Part shown: piece after piece, positions 1 to 8,229 of the stretch
Numbering within the stretch: position 1 is the stretch's first letter
How the letters are laid out: every line of letters begins with the position of its first letter
NCBI GenBank assembly: GCA_029260755.1
Contig: JAJDCQ010000256.1
Location: 1 to 64,000, forward strand
Direction of reading: 5' to 3'
DNA length: 64,000 nt
DNA from: Planctomycetota bacterium
Lineage (GTDB): Bacteria > Planctomycetota > J058 > JAJDCQ01
Position numbers and translations under genes: made by a program
The notes under the pieces: generated by a model
Database searches by the model: none
Told to the model about the DNA's origin: nothing
Seen by the model: the letters and a program-made list of their open reading frames with translations, nothing else

Positions 1-225
1 GACGCCGCGCTGACGTGTGTCATGGGCGCGGTCAGGAGCTGCGCTTCTTCCGCTCCTGGGATTCCCACTCCAGGCCGCGTGCCGCGGGGCGTCAGAGCTG
101 AAAGGCCCGATTCCGCTACATCGGAATGGTCAGGAGAGCCACATTTTGTGGGGTTCCCAGAACAGGAGCCAACTCCTTCCCTATACCTTCCGGGGTAGGG
201 GTCACTCGCTCCGACGGCGAGCCGG
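1..225. other. Intergenic, structured, no gene seen
   Basis: No convincing coding sequence lies in this left edge of the window. It is less GC-extreme than its surroundings and contains several short inverted repeats: CAGGAGC/GCTCCTG (33-39 and 52-58), an outer GACGCC/GGCGTC pair (1-6 and 88-93), ATTCC/GGAAT around 110-125, and CACA-TTT-TGTG near 140. The stretch lies just 3' of the minus-strand kinase, so some of this may be terminator structure. It could also be the edge of an element cut by the window. Confidence 0.35.
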
Positions 226-3063
226 CTAGCGTGATCCGCCGGCCGCCGCCTCGATCCCCGTTCGGATCGCGTTGCGGAGGTTCTTCGCTTCCTCGATCGA
301 CGCCTTCCGGACGTCGGTCCGGGCCGTGTCGCGGGTCGACTGGGCGTGGATCCCGCGCTCGATCGCGGCCAGGGCGTCCTCGAGCCGACCGTGGCGGCGG
401 TGATGCTCGGCGAGGATGCCGAGCGGCTCCCATGAGTCGCGGACCAGCTCGGAGGAGGCGGTCGCGATCCGCTCGACCGGCCCGTCGAGCGGGCACGGCC
501 CGTCGGGGTGGTCCGCCGGAGCGGTGTGGGCGATCGCCCAGCGCGCTTCGAAGAGGAGCTGAGCTGCGTCGACGCTGATCGCCCAGAGCCGCATCGACCA
601 GCGGGGGAGCGTCGTCAGGCGCTCGAGGCCGTCGAGCGTGTCGGCGAGGAGCTCGACGACCCGGGCGTCGACCGGGCGGTCGGGATGCTGTCGCCGGTGC
701 CACCAGATCCCGTGGTTCAGCACGATCGCGGCCAGCATCGGCGCGCGCATGGCCCGGACCCGTTCCGGGTCGAGCGCCCGGCGCCAGAGCTCGTCGATCG
801 CCTCGCCGAGCGCCTTCCCGGTCGCCCCCGGGGCGAGGCGGAGGCACGTCGCGTTCTCGCCTCCCTCGTCGAATCTGCCGCTCTGGCTGGCGTCCTCGAG
901 GCGGCGCGTGATCCAGCGGAGCACCGACGGGGAGACGTCGCCCCGCTCGACCTCGCGCGCGACGAGGCGGTCGATCAGCCACCAGTGCTCGCGGATGGCG
1001 TCCTGGCGCGCCCGGTCGGCGTCCTCGCCGGCGTTCGCCGCCTCGCGCGCGGCTTGCTCGGCGTAGAGCTCGAGCAGCGCCGCGGCGGGCTCGGGGACGA
1101 GCGCCCGGTCGGCGCGGCGCGCGCTCCGGAGGCGGGCTCCCAGGTCGGCGTGCTCGGCGAGGATCTCGAGCGACGCCCGGTCGGGCGCCGCCTCGCCCAT
1201 GCCGTAGAGGGTGAGGCCGATGTCGAGGGCGCGAGGGTTGCGGCTCTCGTTCCCGTCCATCATCTGGTGCGCGAGCGGGCCGATGAGACTCGCCCAGACG
1301 CTCATCGCATCCGGATCGTCGGTCGGATCGTCCCGGCTCCGGAGGACGAGGAGGATCCGGAGCGTCCGGATGAGGTCATCGCCGTCGGGCGCGGCCTTGT
1401 CGCCCGACCAGTCGCGGAAGAACGTGGCGAGGTCGTTCGCGAGCGCGTTCGATGGGTTCCACTCCGGCGTCACCTCGGCCAGGGCGAGCAGGCGACCGGG
1501 CAGCTCGGCCCGGAGATTGGCGACCTCCTCCGGGGCGCTCGGCCCGACGATCGCGGCGATGCGGCGCTCGAGGACCGCGTGGCGAAGCGAGGCGTCGCCC
1601 CCGCCGCCGAGCGCGGCGAGCGTCGCCGTCGTCGTCCTCGGCCTCGGGGGGACCTTCCCGTGCCGGATCGCCTCGGCGAGCACGACCGCCACGGGTGTTC
1701 CGTTCGCGAGGATGGGGCCTTCGTCGAGGTCGAGCCGTCCCGCGCCGATCAGCTCCGCGAGCGCGGCGATCCTGGCGCTCGCGAGGACGCAGACCACGGC
1801 GGTCCGTCGGTCCGACTCGAGGAACCTCGGGAGCTCGTCTCCGGCGACGAGCGCGCGAAGCTGGTCGACGACCTTCCGACGCGGGCGCAGGTCGGGGTCG
1901 TGGTCGCCGCGGGCCTCGGCCTCGGCGAGGAGCCGGTGGATCTCCTCGAGCGCCTCGAGGTCGCCTCGGCAGGCACGCTCGAAGATCGGCTCCCGCTCGG
2001 CGCGCCCGCGGGCGGCCGTCGCCAGGCGGGTTCGCGATCGCAGGATGACGACGGTTCCGAGCCCCGTCGCCGCGGCGACCACCGCGACCGCGGCCAGGGC
2101 GCCGAGCGTGGCGGTTCGGCGCGCGCCGCGGGCCGGCACGATCCGTCGCCCCACGCGACGGAGCCGGCCGATCGGCCTCGCGTGGGTCGGGACGTCGCTC
2201 GCCCACCGCTGGAGATCCTCGGCGAGGGCGGCGGCGCTCGGGTAGCGGTCGGCGACGCGCTTCTCGAGCGCTTTCAGGCAGACCGCCTCGAGGTCGCGCG
2301 AGAGCTCCGGCGCCAGATCGCGCGGTGGCCTCGGGTGCTTCGTGAGGACGGCCGTCATCGTCGCGACCGGGGAGTCGCCCTGAAACGGCGCCACGCCGGT
2401 GAGGAGACGGTAGAGAATCGCCCCGAGCGCCCAGACGTCGGTCGCCGGCCCGAGCGCGTCGGCCCCGTCCCCGTCGTCCTCGGGGCCGCCGAGCTGCTCG
2501 GGCGACATGTACGCCGGCGTCCCGACCACCTGGCCGGTGCGCGTGAGGCGCTCGCCGCGCAGATCGGCGGCGAGGCCGAAGTCGAGGACGCGCGGCGTCC
2601 CGGTCGTCGCATCGATGATGACGTTCGCCGGCTTGAGGTCGCGGTGGAGCACCCCGCCCTCGTGCGCGTGCTCCACCGCGCCGGCCAGCCGGGCGACCAG
2701 CGAGGCGCCCTCCTCGGCCGGGATCGGACCCTCGCGCGCCGCGAGCGGCTCGCCGTCGACGAGCTCCATCACGTACCACGGGCAGCCGTCCTCGATGCCC
2801 GTTGTGAACACCCGGACGATCCCCGGATGCCCGTCGAGGCGCGCGGCGACCTCCACCTCGCGCCGGAAGCGGGCGAGCGCCTCGTCGCCGGCGTCGGCGG
2901 CGATCTCGGGGAGGATGACCTTGAGGGCGTAGGCGGCGCCGGTCTCGGCGTGGCGGACCCGGTAGACGGCGCCCATGCCGCCGCGTCCGAGCTCGGACTC
3001 GATGACGAACGATCCGACCCGGCCTCCGACGCGATCGGTCGATCTCCGGGGCATCTCATTCAC
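226..3063 (-). CDS. Receptor-type Ser/Thr protein kinase (945 aa)
   Basis: Hanks-type Ser/Thr kinase with a cytoplasmic catalytic domain, one membrane helix and a large C-terminal region. Visible in order: glycine loop GRGGMG (about residues 26-31), ALK lysine (about 48), HRDLKPAN catalytic loop (about 140), DFG (about 160), MSPEQ activation segment, and a hydrophobic helix at about 321-343. The remaining 600 residues are Ala/Arg/Leu/Glu-rich and helical-looking, probably TPR-like, but no named domain was recognised. The start is GTG at 3063; an in-frame ATG three codons later is equally possible. All catalytic residues are present, so it should be active. The ligand or signal cannot be read from the sequence. 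It is transcribed divergently from the phosphodiesterase gene with an 83-nt gap. Confidence 0.9.
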   Translation of the reverse strand: MNEMPRRSTDRVGGRVGSFVIESELGRGGMGAVYRVRHAETGAAYALKVILPEIAADAGDEALARFRREVEVAARLDGHPGIVRVFTTGIEDGCPWYVMELVDGEPLAAREGPIPAEEGASLVARLAGAVEHAHEGGVLHRDLKPANVIIDATTGTPRVLDFGLAADLRGERLTRTGQVVGTPAYMSPEQLGGPEDDGDGADALGPATDVWALGAILYRLLTGVAPFQGDSPVATMTAVLTKHPRPPRDLAPELSRDLEAVCLKALEKRVADRYPSAAALAEDLQRWASDVPTHARPIGRLRRVGRRIVPARGARRTATLGALAAVAVVAAATGLGTVVILRSRTRLATAARGRAEREPIFERACRGDLEALEEIHRLLAEAEARGDHDPDLRPRRKVVDQLRALVAGDELPRFLESDRRTAVVCVLASARIAALAELIGAGRLDLDEGPILANGTPVAVVLAEAIRHGKVPPRPRTTTATLAALGGGGDASLRHAVLERRIAAIVGPSAPEEVANLRAELPGRLLALAEVTPEWNPSNALANDLATFFRDWSGDKAAPDGDDLIRTLRILLVLRSRDDPTDDPDAMSVWASLIGPLAHQMMDGNESRNPRALDIGLTLYGMGEAAPDRASLEILAEHADLGARLRSARRADRALVPEPAAALLELYAEQAAREAANAGEDADRARQDAIREHWWLIDRLVAREVERGDVSPSVLRWITRRLEDASQSGRFDEGGENATCLRLAPGATGKALGEAIDELWRRALDPERVRAMRAPMLAAIVLNHGIWWHRRQHPDRPVDARVVELLADTLDGLERLTTLPRWSMRLWAISVDAAQLLFEARWAIAHTAPADHPDGPCPLDGPVERIATASSELVRDSWEPLGILAEHHRRHGRLEDALAAIERGIHAQSTRDTARTDVRKASIEEAKNLRNAIRTGIEAAAGGSR

Positions 3064-3146
3064 GCCCTGTCGCCCTCTGGATCCGTGGACCTCGATGAGG
3101 ATAGCGTCCGCGGTCGGCCGCGCGCGATGGCCGGGGAGGTGACGGC

Positions 3147-4643
3147 GTGACGAGAACGGGACGGAGGGGGGGAGCGGCGGTCCTGCTGACGCTCGTCGCG
3201 GCGGTCGGCGGCGCCCGAGGGCTCGCGGCCGACGGAGATGACGAGCGCCCGACGAAGAAGGTGCTCATCGTCGGTATCGACGGGCTCCGCCCCGACGCCC
3301 TCGTCGCCGCGCGGACGCCCACGTTCGACGCCCTCATCGCCGACGGCGCGATCAGCCTCGATGCGTGGGCCGGCGACCGGACGGTGAGCGGGCCGGGCTG
3401 GTCGAGCCTGCTGACCGGCGTCTGGCGTGACAAGCACGGCGTGTCGGACAACGACTTCGGCGGCCGGCGCTACGACCGCTACCCGTGCTTCTTCGAGCGG
3501 GTGAAGGAGGCGCGCCCCGACGCGGTCACCGCGTCGTTCGTCTCGTGGCTCCCGATCGACGAGCTCATCGTCGAGAGCTCCGGCGCCGACATCCGGTTCG
3601 CCCATCACTACGGCGACGACGGGGACGCCCGCTGCGTCGAGCGCGCGGAGAAGGCGCTTCGCGAGTCGGACCCCGACGTCGTCTTCGTCTACTTCGGCGA
3701 CGTCGACGTGGCCGGCCACGACCACGGGTTCCATCCGACCGTTCCGCCCTACGTCGCGCAGATCGAGGAGGTCGACGGCCAGGTCGCGCGGCTCCTCGCC
3801 GCGATCCGCGCCCGGAAGAGCTACGCCGAGGAGGACTGGCTGATCCTCGCGAGCACCGACCACGGCGGCGTCCTCGACGGCGGGCATGGCGGCGGCGAGC
3901 TGCCGAAGCGACGGATCTTCTACCTGGCGAGCGGCGCGGCCGCGGCGCGCGGCGTCCTCGGCGGGACGGTCAACCAGGTGGACGTCCCCGTCACGGCGAT
4001 GACCCACCTCGGAATCGCGATCGATCCGGCGTGGGGCCTCGACGGCCGGGTGAGCGGGCTCGCGAGCCGGACCGCGTTCGGCGAGAACCTCATCTACAAC
4101 GGCGACGCCGAGCGGAGCACGCCGACGCGCGACCTCGGCGTGAACCGGGGCGTCGCCGGCTGGCGCGACCTCGGCAGCGTCACCGTCATCGACTACGGCG
4201 CCGATCAGTTCCCGGGGCCGCGCTCGCCCGGCCCGCGCAAGCGCGGGCGGTGCTTCTTCTCGGGCGGCGGCCGGGCGGACGCCGAGATGAGCCAGCGGAT
4301 CGACGTCGCCGACGTGGCCAGCGTCATCGACGAGGGCGGCGCGCGCTGGGAGCTCGCCGGCTGGCTCGGCGGCTACGAGAAGCAGCGCGATCAGGCGAGC
4401 GTCGAGGCGCGCTTCCTCGACGCGCGCGGAGGGACGCTCGCCGCGGCGACGATCGGTCCGGTCACCCTGGAGGATCGCAAGGGCGTCACCGGTCTCTGGC
4501 GACGCCGCGCCGAGGGGGCCGTGCCGGCGGGCACCCGGCGGATCGTGATCACGCTCCGCGCCGAGGTCGGGGGCGGACAGAACGACGGCTATGCCGACGA
4601 CCTCTCGCTCGTGCTGCGCGCGGCGAAGGGGCGGCGCGAGTGA
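3147..4643 (+). CDS. Secreted type I phosphodiesterase/alkaline-phosphatase-superfamily protein with C-terminal jelly roll
   Basis: Metal-dependent hydrolase of the alkaline phosphatase superfamily (type I phosphodiesterase/nucleotide pyrophosphatase branch), 498 aa. It begins with a signal peptide (about 1-28). Metal-site and nucleophile motifs follow the family order: VGIDGLRPD, a Ser/Thr-rich nucleophile segment TVSGPGWSSL, then GDVDVAGHDHG, STDHGG and GGHGG. From about residue 313 a second domain starts with NLIYNGDAE, the usual opening of a carbohydrate-binding-like jelly roll. GTG start at 3147 is supported by GGGGAGG 7 nt upstream. The substrate (phosphodiester, nucleotide sugar or sulfate-like ester) cannot be told. 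The stop abuts the stop of the convergent FecR gene with no gap (TGATCA). Confidence 0.82.
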   Translation: MTRTGRRGGAAVLLTLVAAVGGARGLAADGDDERPTKKVLIVGIDGLRPDALVAARTPTFDALIADGAISLDAWAGDRTVSGPGWSSLLTGVWRDKHGVSDNDFGGRRYDRYPCFFERVKEARPDAVTASFVSWLPIDELIVESSGADIRFAHHYGDDGDARCVERAEKALRESDPDVVFVYFGDVDVAGHDHGFHPTVPPYVAQIEEVDGQVARLLAAIRARKSYAEEDWLILASTDHGGVLDGGHGGGELPKRRIFYLASGAAAARGVLGGTVNQVDVPVTAMTHLGIAIDPAWGLDGRVSGLASRTAFGENLIYNGDAERSTPTRDLGVNRGVAGWRDLGSVTVIDYGADQFPGPRSPGPRKRGRCFFSGGGRADAEMSQRIDVADVASVIDEGGARWELAGWLGGYEKQRDQASVEARFLDARGGTLAAATIGPVTLEDRKGVTGLWRRRAEGAVPAGTRRIVITLRAEVGGGQNDGYADDLSLVLRAAKGRRE

Positions 4644-6323
4644 TCACCGCTCGATCGTGAACGTGACCGCGCGAGGCGCGCCCTCGGGGTCGTTCTCGCC
4701 GATCCGCGTCCCGAAGGGCGTCGCCGAGACGGTCCACGCGCCGGGCGACATGCCGCTCCACGGCTTGATGTTGCCGGTCGGCTTGTCGTCGCCCGAGAGG
4801 ATGTAGGGCCAGTCGCGCTCGTCGCGCTTCTTCGGCTTGCCGTTCACGGCGAAGCGGACGCCGCCGATCTCGCGCGGGAACGTGTTCGCGCGGATCGTGA
4901 TCTCGTTCCTCGGCACGCCGAGCTCGGACAGCACGATCAGATCGCCGTCCTCGAGCGGATCGAACGCGGGGATGGGCGCGTCGGTCGTCGCGTCCATGAG
5001 GGTGAAGCTCACGACCGCCGGGCCCAGGGCGCGCGCCCGGAGCTTGCCGCGGGCGTCGAGCTCGGCCGCCTGACCGGCCGCGACCGCCGCCGCCTTGCCG
5101 CCCTCGCGGCCGAAGCGGACCTTGCCCTCGGTCACCTCGAGCCAGCTCCGCGTCGCCTCGCTGCCGAGGCGGAAGCGCGTGCCGACCACCTCGACCTGCG
5201 CGAGCGGTGTCGTGATCGTCATCGGGCGTCCCCGCGGCTGCGCGGCGACGACGCACGAGAGCAGGCCGACCTCGAGCTGCACGTGCTTCGGGCCGTCGCC
5301 GACGAGGGTGGCGCGCGTCCCCGGGCCGAGGCGCATCCGGGTGCCGTCGGCGTAGGCGAGCATGAGGCTCGCGCCGCCGGGCACCGTGACCTCGGCGCCG
5401 GCGAAGAGCTCGGCGCCGGCCGCGGCGGTCGCCTCGACGGGGCCGGCGACGCCGGGCTGGCGCCCGCGAGTGCTCGCCCCGCCGCCGACGCGGAGGACGG
5501 TCGCGATCGCCCGGCCGACCGAGACGGGGGGCGTCGGCTCCGGGGCCGGGGGAGTCGGCCTCTCGGTCGGCTGCGTCTCGACGGGCGGTCGCGCGGGCTC
5601 GTCCTCGGGGGAGGGCGTCGGCGGGGCCTCGGGAGCGTCGTCGGGACGATGCTCGGGTGTGGGAGCGGTGGTGGGCGCGTCGTTCGGATCGTGCGTCGGC
5701 TCCGGCGTCGGAGCGGGTCGATCGACGGGCGTCTCGGGCGTCGGCGAGTCGCCTCCGCCGAGATGATCGGCGACCGTCTCGCCGCCGCCCTCGATCACGC
5801 GATCGGCGGGACGCCCGGCGACGCCCTCGCCGCTCGGCGCCGGCGTGCTCGTTCCCGAGCCTCTCAGGATCCCGATGAACACGGCGAGCAGGACGGCCGC
5901 CGCGATCGCGGCGATCCACGCGGTCGGCGCGGCGCTCGCCGCGGGCCGCGCGACCACGGGCCGGGCCCTTCGGGCGGTCCGGGGGCGCCGATCGGACGCG
6001 GGGCGCGGGGCGGCGGGCTCGACGACGTCCGGATCGTCGGTGACGGCCGCGACCGGCAGCGCGTCGCCGCCCGCGTCCGCGGCCACAGGGTCGGTCGCTC
6101 CCGTCGTCCCACTTCCCTCGGCGACGCGCGCCGCGGCGCCGCCGACCTCGGCGAGCTTGCCGTGGAGCGCCGCCGTCTCGACGAAGATTCGCCGCGCGGC
6201 GAGGTCGTCGAGGAGGCGCCGCTCGAGCCCGAGGATCTCCTCCTCGTCGCTCACCCGATCGAGGAAGCGGATGACCGCCTCGACGAGGTCGACGTCGTCG
6301 GTCGGGCGCTGCTCGCGGGTCAT
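4644..6323 (-). CDS. FecR-domain membrane protein, probable sigma-factor partner (559 aa)
   Basis: The N-terminal 90 residues (LERRLLDDLAARRIFVETAALHGKL region) look like the cytoplasmic sigma-binding head of planctomycete FecR-type proteins. One membrane helix follows (about 130-155), then a long Pro/Thr/Glu-rich spacer and a FecR-like beta domain (about 320-460; motifs VPGGASLMLAYADGTRMRLGPGT and VVGTRFRLG). The C-terminal 100 residues look like another beta domain. Start ATG 6323 was chosen because it overlaps the sigma-gene stop by 4 nt (ATGA); the ORF track extends further only in the sigma gene's shadow. The role is inferred: membrane regulator holding or activating the neighbouring sigma factor. 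No zinc-finger motif is present. Confidence 0.82.
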   Translation of the reverse strand: MTREQRPTDDVDLVEAVIRFLDRVSDEEEILGLERRLLDDLAARRIFVETAALHGKLAEVGGAAARVAEGSGTTGATDPVAADAGGDALPVAAVTDDPDVVEPAAPRPASDRRPRTARRARPVVARPAASAAPTAWIAAIAAAVLLAVFIGILRGSGTSTPAPSGEGVAGRPADRVIEGGGETVADHLGGGDSPTPETPVDRPAPTPEPTHDPNDAPTTAPTPEHRPDDAPEAPPTPSPEDEPARPPVETQPTERPTPPAPEPTPPVSVGRAIATVLRVGGGASTRGRQPGVAGPVEATAAAGAELFAGAEVTVPGGASLMLAYADGTRMRLGPGTRATLVGDGPKHVQLEVGLLSCVVAAQPRGRPMTITTPLAQVEVVGTRFRLGSEATRSWLEVTEGKVRFGREGGKAAAVAAGQAAELDARGKLRARALGPAVVSFTLMDATTDAPIPAFDPLEDGDLIVLSELGVPRNEITIRANTFPREIGGVRFAVNGKPKKRDERDWPYILSGDDKPTGNIKPWSGMSPGAWTVSATPFGTRIGENDPEGAPRAVTFTIER

Positions 6324-6907
6324 CGATGAATCCCCTGCGCCTGGAGCTTGCCCCGGACGCACTCGCGGAGCGTCTTGTGGATGCGCGAGAGGCTGACGTA
6401 GATCGTGTTCACCGGCTTCCCGAGCTGGGCGGCCAGCTCCTGGCCGCCCTTGCCTTCCCCGTAGCGCGCCTCGACGATCCGCCGCGCCTTCGGCGACAGC
6501 TTCCCGAGGCACCGCCGCAGCGCCTCGAGCGCCTCGACCTGATCGTCCTCGTCGGGTCGCTCGTCCCAGCACCCGTCGAGGCCGTCGAGCACCTCCGCGT
6601 CGAGGGTGCGGAGCTTCTTCTTGCGGGCGGCGTTCAGCGACTCGAGGCGCGCGACCCGGCGGACCCACCGGGGGAACCCCTCGGCGTCCTCGACGACGTG
6701 GCCCTTCTCGAGCACGATGATGCCGACCTCCTGAAAGACGTCCTCGGCCAGATACGGGTCGCGGACGATGGAGGTGACGTAGCTGAGGATCATCGCCCGG
6801 TGCCGCAGCAGCAGCCGCACCAGGTCGTCGCGCTCGAGGTTTCCCGTGGCGGGCCCCCCTTTCGACGGGACGCGCCCTTGCCCTCCGAAAGGCGAACGTC
6901 CCGTCAT
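6320..6907 (-). CDS. Sigma-70 family factor, Rhodopirellula/Verrucomicrobium type (195 aa)
   Basis: ECF-like RNA polymerase sigma factor. Region 2 (LILSY-type helix, then DPYLAEDVFQEVGIIVLEKG) and region 4 (LSPKARRIVEARYGEGKGGQELA, then VNTIYVSLSRIHKTLREC) are clear. The style resembles the Rhodopirellula/Verrucomicrobium family usually followed by a FecR-type gene, as here. Start ATG 6907 was chosen because conserved sequence begins about 24 residues later (LERDDLVRLLLRH) and longer starts run deep into the divergent gene. That ATG interlocks with the plus-strand ATG at 6906 (CATG), leaving no conventional promoter spacer. The gene overlaps the FecR gene by 4 nt. Confidence 0.85.
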   Translation of the reverse strand: MTGRSPFGGQGRVPSKGGPATGNLERDDLVRLLLRHRAMILSYVTSIVRDPYLAEDVFQEVGIIVLEKGHVVEDAEGFPRWVRRVARLESLNAARKKKLRTLDAEVLDGLDGCWDERPDEDDQVEALEALRRCLGKLSPKARRIVEARYGEGKGGQELAAQLGKPVNTIYVSLSRIHKTLRECVRGKLQAQGIHR

Positions 6908-8033
6908 GGTCGAGTCTTTACACCGAACCGAGAAAGACCAGCGGCCGCCCCGGTGGGGTGCGCCGAAGTTGCTCGTTGCCAGCGTGTTGGCGCTCGCGGC
7001 CGTCTCGGCGGTCGCGGCGATCTCCGCCGGCGACGACGACGACCGCGGCGGCGAGGCTCTCCCGCGGGGCGAGGCCGGGATCGCCGCCGAGCACCCCGGC
7101 GACCGCGCCATCGGCTCCGACCCGCGGGTGCTCCTCGCCGAGAGCTTCGAGGAGGGCGAGATCGCCGACCTCGGCAAGCGCTGGACGAGCGTGAAGAACC
7201 CGAAGGGACGCGCCCTCGCCTTCATCGACGACGCGCCGGCCGGCGCGCACGGACGGCGGTCGCTGCAGATCACCGCGACCCTCGATCAGGACACCGGCGG
7301 GCATCTCTACACGCCGCTGCCGAGCCCGGTCGACCGCGTCTTCGCGCGGTTCTACGTGCGCTTCCCCGAGGGCGCGAGCTACACCCATCACTTCGTCCAC
7401 CTCGGCGGCTACCGTCCCGTCACGCCCTGGCCTCAGGGCGGCGCCGGCGAGCGTCCGGCGGGCGACGAGCGGATGACGGTCGGCATCGAACCGTTCGGCG
7501 ACTGGGGACGGCAGCCGGCGCCCGGCGCCTGGGGCTTCTACTCCTACTGGCACGAGATGGTCGCGAGCCCCGACGGGAAGTTCTGGGGCAACGTCCACCG
7601 TCCCCGGAAGCCGCGCCCGGTGCCGGCCGGACGCTGGCAGTGCGTCGAGGTGATGCTCGCCCTCAACTCGTTCGACGAGGCCGGCGCGCCGCGCCGCGAC
7701 GGCGAGCTCGCCCTGTGGCTCGACGGCGATCCGGTTCTCCACGTCCGGCCGGGAGCGCGGGGGCGGACCGTCGGCAAGGGCGGCATCACCGAGGTCGCCG
7801 CGCCCGACGCCGGCGGAGAGGGCGGAGACGACGATGGCCTCGAGGCGCTCGAGGGCATCGCGTGGCGCAAGAGCCCCGAGCTGCAGATCGACTTCTTCTG
7901 GCTGCTCTACTACGTCACCGAGGGAGCGCTCGATCGGATGAAGGTCCGCGAGAAGCCCGCGACCCAGTCCGTTCGCTTCGACGACATCGTCGTGGCGACC
8001 GAGTACGTCGGGCCGATCACCGGCCCCCGTTGA
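6906..8033 (+). CDS. Secreted ConA/polysaccharide-lyase-like protein (375 aa)
   Basis: Exported protein with a basic N-terminus and hydrophobic segment (LLVASVLALAAVSAVAAISAG) that looks like a signal peptide or anchor. The body has the beta-sandwich feel of heparin-lyase or LamG-like proteins: VFARFYVRFPEG, THHFVHLGGYRPVTPWPQGG, WGFYSYWHEM, GRWQCVEVMLALNS, GELALWLDGDPVLHV. I recognise this as a fold-level resemblance only; I see no catalytic set I can name, so it could bind rather than cleave polysaccharide. The start at 6906 keeps the signal peptide complete and overlaps the divergent sigma start. An AAAGG lies about 12 nt upstream. Confidence 0.6.
   Translation: MVESLHRTEKDQRPPRWGAPKLLVASVLALAAVSAVAAISAGDDDDRGGEALPRGEAGIAAEHPGDRAIGSDPRVLLAESFEEGEIADLGKRWTSVKNPKGRALAFIDDAPAGAHGRRSLQITATLDQDTGGHLYTPLPSPVDRVFARFYVRFPEGASYTHHFVHLGGYRPVTPWPQGGAGERPAGDERMTVGIEPFGDWGRQPAPGAWGFYSYWHEMVASPDGKFWGNVHRPRKPRPVPAGRWQCVEVMLALNSFDEAGAPRRDGELALWLDGDPVLHVRPGARGRTVGKGGITEVAAPDAGGEGGDDDGLEALEGIAWRKSPELQIDFFWLLYYVTEGALDRMKVREKPATQSVRFDDIVVATEYVGPITGPR
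6914..6938. promoter_or_regulatory. Short inverted repeat at the interlocked divergent starts
   Basis: GTCTTT (6914-6919) and AAAGAC (6933-6938) form a 6-bp inverted repeat in a locally AT-rich patch immediately upstream of the minus-strand sigma start and inside the first codons of the plus-strand gene. With no intergenic DNA between the two starts, this is a reasonable place for an operator. The evidence is the symmetry and position only. Confidence 0.25.
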
Positions 8034-8108
8034 CCCCTTGATCCACCGGAACAGGACTCCCGGGCAGAGCATCGCGACGCATCGGCAGAGGCTCGGCGAC
8101 GCCCGAAC

Positions 8109-8195
8109 CAATCCATGCAATCCGCGTCATCCGCGGTTCGGTCTCTCCGGGTGGCGAACGAACGGGAACCGCGGATTGTCGGATTGACTGGATTG
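8109..8195. repeat. Imperfect inverted repeat, ATCCGCG family
   Basis: The left arm (8109-8139) reads CAATCCATGCAATCCGCG followed by TCATCCGCGGTTC. The right arm (8166-8195) is the imperfect reverse complement, GAACCGCGGATTG followed by TCGGATTGACTGGATTG. Each arm is itself built from short degenerate copies of AATCCG/ATCCGCG. The element lies between two convergent genes (stops at 8033 and 8230), a position shared in spirit by the other repeats of this window. Transcribed, it would make a long bulged hairpin. Confidence 0.75.
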
Positions 8196-8229
8196 CGAGC
8201 TGCCAGCACGGGAGTCATTGCCGACTCGG

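Noticed and set aside
508-3150. 880-aa plus-strand ORF opposite the first kinase
   Set aside because: Arg/Glu/Gly/Pro-rich mirror of the kinase codons; in very GC-rich DNA stop codons are rare on the opposite strand. No family motif, while the minus strand has a complete kinase.
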